NCBI RefSeq assembly: GCF_017353255.1
Contig: NZ_JAFMYU010000005.1
Span: forward strand, 1-64,000
Length of the DNA: 64,000 bases
Reading direction: 5' to 3'
Source of the DNA: Fibrella aquatilis
GTDB lineage: Bacteria > Bacteroidota > Bacteroidia > Cytophagales > Spirosomataceae
Shown here one piece after another: positions 50,451 through 59,197 of the stretch (positions are counted from its first letter, which is position 1; each line of letters begins with the position of its first letter). The position numbers were made by a program, and so were the translations under genes. Under the pieces are notes generated by a model. It searched no databases. It was not told the DNA's origin and was given only the letters and a program-made list of their open reading frames with translations.

Positions 50451-51923
50451 ATGCTCCCCTATGCTACCCTCATTCCGCTGGACCGTCAGCTCAGTACGCC
50501 GCTGTCTACCCAGATTGCCAACGCCCTCATTCGCCGTATCAGGCAGGGTGTGGTGTCGGCCAACGCCAAGCTGCCGGGCAGCCGTGTCCTGGCCGAGATG
50601 CTGGGCGTTCACCGCAAAACCGTGCTGGCGGCTTTCGACGAACTCACGGCGCAGGGCTGGCTTACGCAAATTCCGGCCAAAGGCACGTTTGTGAGCAGTC
50701 AGCTTCCCGACGTCACGCCATGCCCGCTGACCTCTTCGGCACCCGCAGGCATGGCGCAGCAAACGGGCTTCACCACCCGGAAACGACCTTTTCTGGAAAT
50801 TCCCGTCCTGAAAACCGTCGCTACACTGAGTTTCGACGATGGTATGCCCGACCTGCGGCTGGCCCCCGTGGCGCAGTTGGGCCGCAACTACCGCAACATC
50901 CTGAACCGGGGTTTTCAGCAGCACCTGATGGGCTATGCCGATACCAACGGCACGCTCTTTTTTCGGCAGCAACTAGCCAACTACCTCCGCGATAGCCGGG
51001 GCATCCCCGCCACGCCCGACCATATTTTCACGACGCGGGGCAGCATCATGGCCATCTACCTACTCTCAAAACTGCTACTGGAACCCGGCGACGTGGTGCT
51101 GGTGGGTGAGTTGAGCTACCAGTCGGCCAATATGGTGTTTGACGAATGCGGAGCCAACCGCCTAAAGATTCCGGTAGACGCGCAGGGGCTGGTGGTGGCC
51201 GCCATCGAAGCTATTTGCCAGAAACAGCCCGTGCGGCTGGTCTATGTCACGCCCCACCACCACTACCCTACCACCGTTACGCTCAGTGCTGAACGCCGCA
51301 TCAAACTGCTACAACTAGCTGAACAGTACGGGTTTGTGGTGCTGGAAGATGATTACGACTACGATTTTCACTACGCAGGCAGCCCCATTCTGCCCCTCGC
51401 CAGCGCCGACGCGGCGGGCATGGTGGTCTATGTAGGCTCGTTTACTAAGTCAATCGCCCCGGCGTTTCGGGTGGGGTACATGGTTTGTCCGCCCAATCTG
51501 GTGGCGGAAATAGGCTACCTCCGCCGCATCATAGACCGACAGGGCGACACCATTCTGGAGCAGGCCATTGCCGAAATGCTGGCCGAAGGCGAGGTACAGA
51601 AACACCTCAAAAAAGCCCAGAAGACCTACCACGCCCGCCGCGACCACTTCTGCGACCTGCTGAAAACCACCCTCGGCGACGCCGTTTCGTTCACCATTCC
51701 CGACGGGGGCATGGCCGTCTGGACTGAGTTCGACAAGGCTATTGACCTGCACCAACTCGCCGCCCGCTGCCGTGACCGGGGCCTGATGTTCAACAACGGC
51801 CGTTTTTACCAACCCACGGCCCCCACCGTCCACCACACCCGCCTCGGCTTCGCCTCCAAAACACCCGATGAGTTGGAACAGGGGGTGGCTGTTTTAAAAA
51901 AATGTACAATGCACAATGTATAA
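50451..51923 (+). CDS. MocR/PdxR-type regulator (GntR HTH fused to aminotransferase fold)
   Basis: 490 residues from ATG 50451; longer in-frame starts would run through the divergent promoter. The winged helix (about 13-78) reads LSTQIANALIRRIRQGVVSA, LPGSRVLAEMLGVHRKTVLA. A fold-type-I aminotransferase domain fills 110-490, with the PLP lysine in YVGSFTKSIAPAFRVGY (Lys333) and LEDDYDYDFHYAG. Such regulators sense PLP or an amino acid. The last codons (CTMHNV) and the stop lie inside a perfect 40-bp inverted repeat, so the repeat has supplied the C-terminus. Confidence 0.92.
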   Translation: MLPYATLIPLDRQLSTPLSTQIANALIRRIRQGVVSANAKLPGSRVLAEMLGVHRKTVLAAFDELTAQGWLTQIPAKGTFVSSQLPDVTPCPLTSSAPAGMAQQTGFTTRKRPFLEIPVLKTVATLSFDDGMPDLRLAPVAQLGRNYRNILNRGFQQHLMGYADTNGTLFFRQQLANYLRDSRGIPATPDHIFTTRGSIMAIYLLSKLLLEPGDVVLVGELSYQSANMVFDECGANRLKIPVDAQGLVVAAIEAICQKQPVRLVYVTPHHHYPTTVTLSAERRIKLLQLAEQYGFVVLEDDYDYDFHYAGSPILPLASADAAGMVVYVGSFTKSIAPAFRVGYMVCPPNLVAEIGYLRRIIDRQGDTILEQAIAEMLAEGEVQKHLKKAQKTYHARRDHFCDLLKTTLGDAVSFTIPDGGMAVWTEFDKAIDLHQLAARCRDRGLMFNNGRFYQPTAPTVHHTRLGFASKTPDELEQGVAVLKKCTMHNV

Positions 51924-51994
51924 TGTACAATGGCTTCGCGCGGGAATATCTGGTCGCGAAGCCATTGTACATTATACATTGTGCATTGTACATT
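51901..51994. repeat. perfect 40-bp inverted repeat covering two convergent stop codons
   Basis: Arms 51901-51940 and 51955-51994 are exact complements; loop 14 nt. Each arm is near-tandem AATGTACAATGCACAATG-type words followed by GGCTTCGCG. The MocR stop (51921-51923) is in the left arm, and the PPK2 stop (51993-51995) overlaps the end of the right arm. Confidence 0.97.
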
Positions 51995-52871
51995 AATTAT
52001 CCTGCCTTTCAATCTCCCTAATCAGCCGCCTGGCCTCTTTGTCGTCTTTTTCGGGGAAAGTGACGGGGAGCGATTCCAGGATCTCGGCCATGATGGTTGC
52101 AATGATGAGCTGCTGGTTGTCTCGGTCGTCGCTGGGAATCACGTACCAGGGCGCGTGGGGGGTGGCTGTGGCGTTGATTGCGGCCTCATAAGCGGTCATA
52201 TAATCGGGCCAGTGCTCCCGCTCTTTCAGGTCGTCATCGCTTAGCTTCCACTGCTTTTCATCGTCCTCTAGCCTGGCAATCAGTCGTTTACCTTGCTCTT
52301 CTTTAGCCACATGCAGGTAAAATTTCACTACCTTGAAGCCGTTGCGGTGCAGGTACAATTCGAAATTGGCGATGTCGGCGTAACGGGCTTTCCAGAGGGC
52401 GGGCAGGCCTTTGATGAACTCGTCGGGCAGGTTGCCATCTTCGGTGAGGCGTTCGGGATGCACCTTGATGGCCAGCACCTCTTCATAATACGTCCGGTTA
52501 AAGACGCCGATGATACCCCGTTCGGGCAGTTTGTTCCAGAAGCGCCAGAGGTAGTCGTGTGCCAGGTCCTCTTTGGTGGGCTTGGTAAACGACGCCACCC
52601 GAAACCGCGATGGGTTCACGCCCTTAAATACATGCCGGATACTGCTGTCTTTGCCCGCCGCGTCCATAGCCTGAAACAGCACCACCAGTCCGTACTTTTC
52701 GTGTGCATGCATCTGATTCTGAGCCTGATCCATGCGGCTGCTCAACGCATCGAGTTGCCTGCCCCGATCAGCTTCATCAGCGTAGAACGGTTCGACAAGC
52801 GTAGGCGTTTTTTTGGCCGAATAGGGCGTTCTTCCGTCGAAACGGAATTGGGCAGTCTGTAGTTTGTTCAT
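51993..52871 (-). CDS. ppk2: polyphosphate kinase 2 family protein (copy A)
   Basis: 292 residues. Walker A AMDAAGKDSS (68-77), the Walker-B/lid region GVFNRTYYEEVLAIKVHPE (122-140), then FNRTYYEEVL-linked arginines and FYLHVAKEEQGKRLIARLED (lid). The enzyme transfers phosphate between polyphosphate and nucleotides; short one-domain PPK2 of this length are class I or III and favour ADP/GDP or AMP+ADP. Copy B lies 133 bp upstream, with the same length and orientation. Confidence 0.93.
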   Translation of the reverse strand: MNKLQTAQFRFDGRTPYSAKKTPTLVEPFYADEADRGRQLDALSSRMDQAQNQMHAHEKYGLVVLFQAMDAAGKDSSIRHVFKGVNPSRFRVASFTKPTKEDLAHDYLWRFWNKLPERGIIGVFNRTYYEEVLAIKVHPERLTEDGNLPDEFIKGLPALWKARYADIANFELYLHRNGFKVVKFYLHVAKEEQGKRLIARLEDDEKQWKLSDDDLKEREHWPDYMTAYEAAINATATPHAPWYVIPSDDRDNQQLIIATIMAEILESLPVTFPEKDDKEARRLIREIERQDN

Positions 52872-53004
52872 TCGTTGAATACGTCTGCCATACCAGGAAC
52901 CACCTTGTTACGGCTGCTGGTGCCATGCTATACTCAACTAAACAACCGACGTTAAGACAAGTTTACCTAGCTTGTTAAGCTTCTGTTAACCAATAGGTTA
53001 AATC

Positions 53005-53883
53005 TTAGTTTTCCAGCTTAGGGAGCAACGTTTGCAGCTGCGCAAACCTAACAGGGTCAGGCTTTTGTTCGCTTAGGTCCAGCTTCTTCAGCTCTTCGAT
53101 CAGGATACGGCCCACAATCAGGCGCATGTTCTTTTTGTCGTCGGCGGGGACCACATACCAGGGGGCGTTTTCGGTGGCTGTTTCGTTAACAGCATCTTCA
53201 AAGGCGCTCTGATAATCACCCCAGAAATCGCGTTCGTCAATATCGCCTTCCTGGAATTTCCAGTTTTTCTCAGGGTCTTTGATTCGGTCGATCAGGCGTT
53301 TGGCCTGCTCTTTTTTCGAGACGTTCAGGAAGAATTTGATCGTGGGAAAGCCATTGCGCGACAGGTGCTTTTCTATGTCGACGATGGCTTCGTAGCGCTG
53401 TTTCCAGACCTTGTCCAAGTCTTTGGTCAGTTCGGCGGGTATGCGCTGCGACTTGGTCAGGATTTCAGGGTGGACTTTCACCACCAGCACTTCCTCATAA
53501 TACGACCGGTTGAAAATGCCGATGGTGCCGCGTTCGGGCAGGTTCACGTAGGTACGCCAGAGCCAGTCGTGGTCCAGTTCTTCTTCGGTGGGGCGTTTGA
53601 ACGAATACACGCGCAGACCCATTGGGTTAGTGCCCGTAAACACGCGCTGAATGGTGCTGTCTTTGCCGCCCGCGTCCATAGCCTGGAAAACGGTCAGTAG
53701 GCCATAGCGGTTGTGGGCATACATCCGGTTTTGGAGCTTGTCTATTTCGGCGGCCTGTTCGGCCAGTTTCAGGGCGTAATCGTCATCGTCGGTATACCAG
53801 TCGTCAATTTTAGTGTCGGCTTTTTTGGCAGAAAATTTCTCGGAACCGTCGTAGCGGAAGGAGTCGGTTTTGAAGGGTTTCAT
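53005..53883 (-). CDS. ppk2: polyphosphate kinase 2 family protein (copy B)
   Basis: 292 residues and clearly paralogous to copy A: Walker A AMDAGGKDSTI (68-78), GIFNRSYYEEVLVVKVHPE, FFLNVSKKEQAKRLIDRIKD, and the same RFDG/RYDGSEKFSAKKADTK start. Where copy A has AAGKDSS, copy B has AGGKDST. It carries a more acidic N-terminal region (DDWYTDDDDYALKL). Two retained PPK2 copies suggest different nucleotide specificities, for example one making ATP from AMP and one making GTP or phosphorylating NDPs. The 132-bp spacer between them holds no dyad. Confidence 0.93.
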   Translation of the reverse strand: MKPFKTDSFRYDGSEKFSAKKADTKIDDWYTDDDDYALKLAEQAAEIDKLQNRMYAHNRYGLLTVFQAMDAGGKDSTIQRVFTGTNPMGLRVYSFKRPTEEELDHDWLWRTYVNLPERGTIGIFNRSYYEEVLVVKVHPEILTKSQRIPAELTKDLDKVWKQRYEAIVDIEKHLSRNGFPTIKFFLNVSKKEQAKRLIDRIKDPEKNWKFQEGDIDERDFWGDYQSAFEDAVNETATENAPWYVVPADDKKNMRLIVGRILIEELKKLDLSEQKPDPVRFAQLQTLLPKLEN

Positions 53884-53980
53884 CGGGACGGGGTGGGCCG
53901 GAGAGACCAGCCACAGGGTAAACTTATACCAATTGGCGGATGTTAACTAACCAGCGAACAATCCAGCAAAATCATACCGC

Positions 53981-54556
53981 ATGAACACCCAATCAGTAAC
54001 AGCAGATAGCCCGGCGGGCACCATTTTAGAGAAAGCAACCTTTGGTACCGGCTGTTTCTGGTGTACCGAGGCTATGTTTGAAACCCTCGACGGCGTGCAG
54101 TCGGCTGTGTCGGGCTACGAAGGTGGCCATGTGGTAAACCCCTCATACAAAGCTGTCTGCGACGGTACCACAGGCCATGCCGAGTGCGTAGAGGTGACCT
54201 ACGACCCCCGAAAAATAACCTACGCCGAGTTGCTCCAGGCCTTTTTCCGCAGTCACGACCCCACTACCCTCAACCGGCAGGGTGCCGACGTGGGTACCCA
54301 ATACCGGTCGGTGATTTTTTACCATACCGACGAGCAAAAACGCCTCGCCGAAACGGCCAAGACTGAGCTGGACAAGTCGGGTGCGTATGACCGGCCCATC
54401 GTGACCGAGATTAGCCCCGCCACCACGTTCTACCAGGCTGAAGCCTACCACCAGCATTACTTCACACAGAACCCCGGTCAAGGGTACTGCGCCTTCGTCA
54501 TTGCCCCCAAGCTCGATAAGTTCAGAAAAGTATTTGCCGAAAAGTTGAAGGCGTAG
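53981..54556 (+). CDS. msrA: peptide-methionine (S)-S-oxide reductase
   Basis: 191 residues. Catalytic Cys25 in GTGCFWC; resolving Cys in QGYCAFVI near residue 174; YDPRKITYAELLQAFFRSHDP and GADVGTQYRSVIFYHTDEQK are MsrA signatures. It repairs oxidised methionine using thioredoxin. Cytoplasmic: there is no signal peptide. It is the last gene before the higBA palindrome and divergent from the PPK2 pair. Confidence 0.96.
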   Translation: MNTQSVTADSPAGTILEKATFGTGCFWCTEAMFETLDGVQSAVSGYEGGHVVNPSYKAVCDGTTGHAECVEVTYDPRKITYAELLQAFFRSHDPTTLNRQGADVGTQYRSVIFYHTDEQKRLAETAKTELDKSGAYDRPIVTEISPATTFYQAEAYHQHYFTQNPGQGYCAFVIAPKLDKFRKVFAEKLKA

Positions 54557-54582
54557 AGCTATCCGTATTTTATTTCTATCTG

Positions 54583-54645
54583 CATACAGCAAACATGCGA
54601 ACTAAATTCCAAAATATGGAATTTAGTTCGCATGTTTGCTGTATG
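54583..54645 (+). promoter_or_regulatory. perfect 29-bp hairpin enclosing the higB start codon
   Basis: Arms 54583-54611 and 54617-54645 are exact complements, loop AAATA. The predicted higB ATG (54643-54645) is the last codon of the right arm, so it would be fully paired in the mRNA. An in-frame ATG at 54616 overlaps the loop edge. Possible functions: translational block, operator for HigA, or terminator of msrA. Confidence 0.8.
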
Positions 54646-54948
54646 GTCATCATTGCAAAGAGTGCACTAGTCCAGTTTGCGAAAGAACACCCCGATGTGC
54701 TTGTAGCTCTGATGGAATGGTATGATGTAGTATTAGCCGCCGACTGGAGTACAATCAATGACGTACGTGCCATTTTTAACTCGGTAGACTACGTAGGAAA
54801 TGAGCGCTTTGTGTTCAACATAAAAGGTAACAGATACAGGCTCATCGTTTCCATTGTATTCAGTATCCGCACTGTTTATATCAAGTTCGTTGGCACTCAC
54901 GCCGCTTACGATAAAATCAACGCTAAAACGATAAACTATCACCCATGA
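54643..54948 (+). CDS. higB: HigB-type toxin (mRNA interferase)
   Basis: 101 residues from ATG 54643, which matches the HigB start (M-x-I-I-A-K). The body has ADWSTINDVRAIFNSVDYVG, RFVFNIKGNRYRLIVSIVFS and VYIKFVGTHAAYDKI, the HigB (RelE-superfamily) signature. HigB cleaves mRNA at the ribosome. Upstream in-frame codons (MRTKFQN, MEFSS) would place the start in the left arm or loop of the hairpin but add non-family sequence. The stop overlaps the antitoxin start by 4 bp. Confidence 0.92.
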   Translation: MVIIAKSALVQFAKEHPDVLVALMEWYDVVLAADWSTINDVRAIFNSVDYVGNERFVFNIKGNRYRLIVSIVFSIRTVYIKFVGTHAAYDKINAKTINYHP

Positions 54949-55301
54949 CTATCTCAACGGAGACTGCTTACAAACAGGCATTTGCTCAATTCGATGAACT
55001 TATAGCCCGCATGGGTGATAATGAGGCGTTGCAAAATGAGGCTCGCGCTTTAGCAGAAGCAATTCAGGCCTATGAACAAGCGCATATTCCTTTCCCCAAG
55101 CCTACTACGCTTATTGGCATGATTGAGTTGAAGATGTATGAACGCCGATTAAAGCAGAAAGACTTGGCCCAACTCCTAAACGTGGAAACATCGCGTATTT
55201 CTGAATTGCTCAACGGCAAGCGCAGGTTGACGCTTGATTTGGCAAAGCAACTACACGAAAAATTGGATATCGACGGTAACTTTATCTTGGAAGCCGCCTG
55301 A
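54945..55301 (+). CDS. higA: HigA-type antitoxin
   Basis: 118 residues. The N-terminal part (about 1-60) is helical; the C-terminal helix-turn-helix LKQKDLAQLLNVETSRISEL, LLNGKRRLTLDLAKQLHEKL (about 68-110) is the HigA/XRE class. It neutralises HigB and represses the operon. The toxin-first gene order with a 4-bp overlap is typical of higBA. It lies two bases from the convergent pbpC stop. AT content of the pair is higher than nearby genes. Confidence 0.92.
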   Translation: MTISTETAYKQAFAQFDELIARMGDNEALQNEARALAEAIQAYEQAHIPFPKPTTLIGMIELKMYERRLKQKDLAQLLNVETSRISELLNGKRRLTLDLAKQLHEKLDIDGNFILEAA

Positions 55302-55303
55302 TT

Positions 55304-57607
55304 CTAACCCCGCTTCACCACCACTCGCACCTTGCTGACGCGGCCTTTGTCGTCGGCGCAGGAGACGGTGAGCACACCGGGTGTGGGGCGGAAAAAGAGC
55401 GTCTCGGTGGGTTCGGCGGTGCGGAAAAGCTGGTTGTTCAAATACCAGTACACTTGTTGCACGTCGTTGGCCGTTTGGCACGTAAGCGCCAGATCAGCCG
55501 GGCTTTTGGGGTCGATAAAATAGTCACTGCCTTCGTTGAGGCTCGTAATAAGCGGAGCCACGCCGTTGCCAAACACCCGCGAACAGGCCGGATTATGGGG
55601 TGGAATAGCAGCATAGGGCCGGTGGCTTGCGGCATACCAGGCTACTACTTCCGGCGCCAGATTGGGATACAGGCGGGCCACAGGCCGGGTTAATGAGTCC
55701 ATACCAGCCGGACGGCAATGTGCACAATATGAGATCGTTGCGGCTGGGTTGGTATAGACCTGCGTCTGATGCTGGCAACGGTTGGCCCGTGATACACCCA
55801 TGATGTAATAGTCGGTGGCCCGGCCCGCGCAGCTATGTTCGGGCACGTCGCCGCTTTCGGGGCAAATTTGCCGGAACCCCAGTTTGCCGTCGGTGGGTGG
55901 CCGAAACCAGCCCGTCGGGGCGTTGTAATCGATGGCGTTGAAGAGTTGAAACAGCAGGGGGGTGGCCGTATTGGCTCCGCTCAAATTCGGCACGCCAATA
56001 CCCGAAAAATTGCCCACCCAAACCCCCACAGTATAGTGCCGGTTGTAGCCTACGCTCCAGGCATCGCGCCGCCCGTAGCTTGTTCCGGTTTTCCAGGCAA
56101 TGCGCGGCAGGTGGTAGCTATTATCGAAGTTATTGGGCAAATCGGGCCGGGTTATCTGAGTCAATATATTCGTAACAAGGAAGGTGGCCTCGGGCGAAAA
56201 CAGCTTCTGGGGGCTGGCAAACGCCGTGTAGGATCGCGTCAGTTCTTCCAGCGTGACGCCGCAACCGCCCAGAATCATAGATAAGCCCAGGTCGGGTGCT
56301 TGTTTTTGGACAGTCTTAAATCCCGCCTCGCGCAGTTTGGCCACAAAAACGGGCGTCGAGACGTCGCGGAGGAGCTTCACAGCGGGAATATTCAGCGAGT
56401 TGGCCAGGGCAAATTCGGCCGTGACAGGGCCGTTGAACTGCCGGTCATAGTTATCTGGTTCATAGCTGCCCGAACCGGCCCCGAAGTTGGTGGGTACGTC
56501 GTTGATTTTGGCTTTGGGCGTAATCAGCCCCTGATCAAACGCCAGCGCATACAGCAGTGGCTTCAGCGCCGACCCCGGCGACCGTATCGCCCGTACGCCA
56601 TCTACCTGCCCCCCATCTACTATGTCGTCAAACGCTGCCGAGCCTACGTAGGCCTCTATGGCACCCGTCTGGTTGTTGATCACCAATACGGCGGCGTTAT
56701 GAATATTTTGCGTTCTGATGCGGTCAACGTACTGACGCACAAGGCGTTCTGCCGCCGCTTGCACGTTGGCCTGTAGCGTGCTGACAATGATGGGTTCGTC
56801 TGGGTGTTCGCTTTGCAGGCGCAGGCTCAGGTGTGGAGCCACGTTGGGTGCGGGGCGGCGGTGGGCATTGAGGGGTTCCAGCAGCGCATTGTCAATGGCC
56901 GACTGGCTAAATGTACCTGCTGCCAAAAACCGGTTCAGCCAGGCGTTGCGGGCCGTTACCACGGCGGCGTTGTTCTCGCCCAGCCGCAGGCTCGACGGGC
57001 GGTTGGGGATGATAGCCAGCGTGGTAATTTCGGCCAGGCTAAGCAGTTGCGGCAGTTTCCCGAAAAAAAGCAGTGACGCCGACTTAATGCCCTCGATGTT
57101 GCCGCCGTAGGGCACCAGATTCAGGTACAATTGCAGGATTTCGTCTTTACTCAGGTGCAGTTCCAGCTGAAGCGCCCGTAGCACCTCCATCACTTTGCTC
57201 CCATACGTACGCGGGCGCGGCTCCAGCAACCGTACCACCTGCATGGTGATCGTAGAGGCCCCCGACGTGCGCTTTCCCGACAACAGATTCCGCCCCAACG
57301 CCCGCACCATGGCCACGGGATTGATGCCCGGATGCCACCGAAACCAGCGGTCTTCTTTCTGCAAAATCGTTTGCCGCAACGTGGGCGTAATCTCGCTTAG
57401 GGTAGCGTACATCCGCCACTTGTCGTCGCGACTCAGAAAAGCGTGGAGCGTGGTGCTGTCGGCGGCCGTTACAATGCTGGAATACGGCACGTTCAGCGGC
57501 GGCGGAAACAACCTGTCCAGCAAAAAAAGCCCCAGCAGCACCGCAAGAGCCACTTTAGGCCAGCGATGTGTGCGAATGTAGTTGAGAAAAGGGCTGCTGT
57601 TGATCAT
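55304..57607 (-). CDS. pbpC: penicillin-binding protein 1C
   Basis: 767 residues, bifunctional. A single TM (about 18-34), glycosyltransferase-51 with catalytic Glu85 (KEDRWF) and TSGASTITMQVVRLL; transpeptidase with SALK (Ser346), SLN (404-406) and KTG (506-508); and a C-terminal BiPBP_C beta domain (about 680-767). Length and the C-terminal domain identify PBP1C. It makes and crosslinks peptidoglycan, although E. coli PBP1C is a minor player. In many bacteria the gene pairs with an alpha-2-macroglobulin gene, which is not here. Upstream DUF1501 ends seven bases before it, so they may be cotranscribed. Confidence 0.95.
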   Translation of the reverse strand: MINSSPFLNYIRTHRWPKVALAVLLGLFLLDRLFPPPLNVPYSSIVTAADSTTLHAFLSRDDKWRMYATLSEITPTLRQTILQKEDRWFRWHPGINPVAMVRALGRNLLSGKRTSGASTITMQVVRLLEPRPRTYGSKVMEVLRALQLELHLSKDEILQLYLNLVPYGGNIEGIKSASLLFFGKLPQLLSLAEITTLAIIPNRPSSLRLGENNAAVVTARNAWLNRFLAAGTFSQSAIDNALLEPLNAHRRPAPNVAPHLSLRLQSEHPDEPIIVSTLQANVQAAAERLVRQYVDRIRTQNIHNAAVLVINNQTGAIEAYVGSAAFDDIVDGGQVDGVRAIRSPGSALKPLLYALAFDQGLITPKAKINDVPTNFGAGSGSYEPDNYDRQFNGPVTAEFALANSLNIPAVKLLRDVSTPVFVAKLREAGFKTVQKQAPDLGLSMILGGCGVTLEELTRSYTAFASPQKLFSPEATFLVTNILTQITRPDLPNNFDNSYHLPRIAWKTGTSYGRRDAWSVGYNRHYTVGVWVGNFSGIGVPNLSGANTATPLLFQLFNAIDYNAPTGWFRPPTDGKLGFRQICPESGDVPEHSCAGRATDYYIMGVSRANRCQHQTQVYTNPAATISYCAHCRPAGMDSLTRPVARLYPNLAPEVVAWYAASHRPYAAIPPHNPACSRVFGNGVAPLITSLNEGSDYFIDPKSPADLALTCQTANDVQQVYWYLNNQLFRTAEPTETLFFRPTPGVLTVSCADDKGRVSKVRVVVKRG

Positions 57608-57614
57608 CCTGAAC

Positions 57615-59045
57615 TTACGCCAGCAGGTCCATAACGGGTTTGCCCAGGCCGTCGGGGGTGGAGTAGAACGGGCGTTTTTCTACGTCGTAATGCAGGTCGG
57701 GTGGCAGGCCGAGGGCGTGGTAGATGGTTTGGTGAATGCCGTCGATGCGCACCGGGTTTTCAATGGTTTTGCAGGGGCGTTCGTCGGCGGTTTTGCCGTA
57801 AACAAACCCCTTTCTGATGCCACCACCGAACATCAAAATCGAACAGCCGTCAGTGAAGTGGCGGTGCATCCCATAGAATTTCGGTTCTGAGAGGATGTCA
57901 GGCTGATTGACCTGCTCCAGCACTTTGGCATCAGGGCGGCCTTCTACCATCATGTCGCGGCTGAATTCACTGGCCAGAATCACCAGCGTCCGGTCGAGGT
58001 GGCCGGTTTTGTCGAGGTCTTTGATGAGTTGTGCCACAGGGCCGTCGATCTGTTTTTTCATCAATTCCAGCCTCGTGTGGCCATTTTCGTGGGTGTCCCA
58101 GCCCTTGAACGGTTCATATTCGGTGGTGACGCTAATGAACCGCGCACCCTGCTCGGTGAGGCGGCGGGCCAGCAAACAGCCCAGGCCAAACTTGCCGGTG
58201 TTGTAGGTGTCGTAGCTAGCTTTAGGTTCGCTACTGAGGTCAAAGGCTTTTGCTTCGGGTGAGTTCAGCAGCCGGTACGCCTGCTCCATCGACCGCTTCA
58301 GCGAGGCCTTCTGGTAGTCACTGCCGAACTCGCCAACGGGGCCGTTGCTGATGAGGTCGTTGTAGAGTTGATTCCGCCGCTCGAACCGTTTGCTATCCAT
58401 ACCCACCGGTGGCCGAACACTTTCGAGGCCTTGACTGGGGTCGGGAATAAAAAACGGACCGAACTCATGGCCCAGAAATCCCGCCGTATGAAACGCCTTT
58501 AGCTCTTCGGCCTCGCCCACGGTAAATCGCTGCCCAATGTCTACGAAGGCCGGAATAACCGGATTCTTTGGCCCCAACTCTTTGGCGATCCAGGCACCCA
58601 GATGTGGCGCGGCCACGGTTTGGGGCGGTTCGTAGCCCGTGTGCCAGTGATACTGGTGGCGCGAATGCAGGATATGCCCCATGTCGGCAGCCATATACGA
58701 CCGGATCAGCGTACCCTTATCCATTACGTTGCCAATGCGCTGCAACCCGTCAGAAAAATGGATACCGTCGAGTACGGTAGGCGCTGACTTAAAAGTACTT
58801 AGCACCCGGTTCCCCTCCATGCCCGTCTCAAACGGCGTGTAGCGTTTGGGGTCGAATGTTTCAGTATGGGCCATGCCGCCTGCCATCCAGAGCAGGATCA
58901 CGGTGTCGGCGGTGCCGTTGGTTTGGCCCTGCTTTGTAGCCCGGCTACAGCCCGACAACAGGTTCGCCACCGGTGCGCTAGCCGCCAGGGCTGCCAGCGT
59001 GGCTGCGCTCGTTTTTTGCAAAAATTCCCGTCGATTCCAGGTCAT
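57615..59045 (-). CDS. DUF1501 protein (second copy), Tat-exported
   Basis: 476 residues from ATG 59045, which puts the twin-Arg signal (NRREFLQKTSAATLAALAAS) near the start. DUF1501 blocks: TVILLWMAGGMAHTETFDPK, HSRHQYHWHTGYE, LVILASEFSRDMMVEGRPDA and FTDGCSILMFGGGIRKGFVY. It is paralogous to the copy at 20372 but lacks a DUF1549/DUF1553 partner; instead it sits directly upstream of pbpC, a link I have not seen described. The sequence differs from the first copy in every signature, so it belongs to another subfamily. Confidence 0.9.
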   Translation of the reverse strand: MTWNRREFLQKTSAATLAALAASAPVANLLSGCSRATKQGQTNGTADTVILLWMAGGMAHTETFDPKRYTPFETGMEGNRVLSTFKSAPTVLDGIHFSDGLQRIGNVMDKGTLIRSYMAADMGHILHSRHQYHWHTGYEPPQTVAAPHLGAWIAKELGPKNPVIPAFVDIGQRFTVGEAEELKAFHTAGFLGHEFGPFFIPDPSQGLESVRPPVGMDSKRFERRNQLYNDLISNGPVGEFGSDYQKASLKRSMEQAYRLLNSPEAKAFDLSSEPKASYDTYNTGKFGLGCLLARRLTEQGARFISVTTEYEPFKGWDTHENGHTRLELMKKQIDGPVAQLIKDLDKTGHLDRTLVILASEFSRDMMVEGRPDAKVLEQVNQPDILSEPKFYGMHRHFTDGCSILMFGGGIRKGFVYGKTADERPCKTIENPVRIDGIHQTIYHALGLPPDLHYDVEKRPFYSTPDGLGKPVMDLLA

Positions 59046-59121
59046 GTTGCTGGGGATAAAATGGAACACGGATTAAGCAGGAAGTCTGCCTGTTCCGTAG
59101 CATAACGTCAATGAAATTTAA

Positions 59122-59157
59122 CGAAAAAAGGACAGGGTATTGACCCTATCCTTTTCG
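59122..59157 (-). terminator. terminator after the TonB receptor genes
   Basis: GGACAGGGT / ACCCTATCC stem with one wobble, flanked by A-run and T-run (TTTTTTCG on the minus strand). It lies 40 bp past the receptor stop. Confidence 0.8.
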
Positions 59158-59197
59158 AAAAAGCAATAATATAGCAGCGTGTTACTCTACAAAACCG

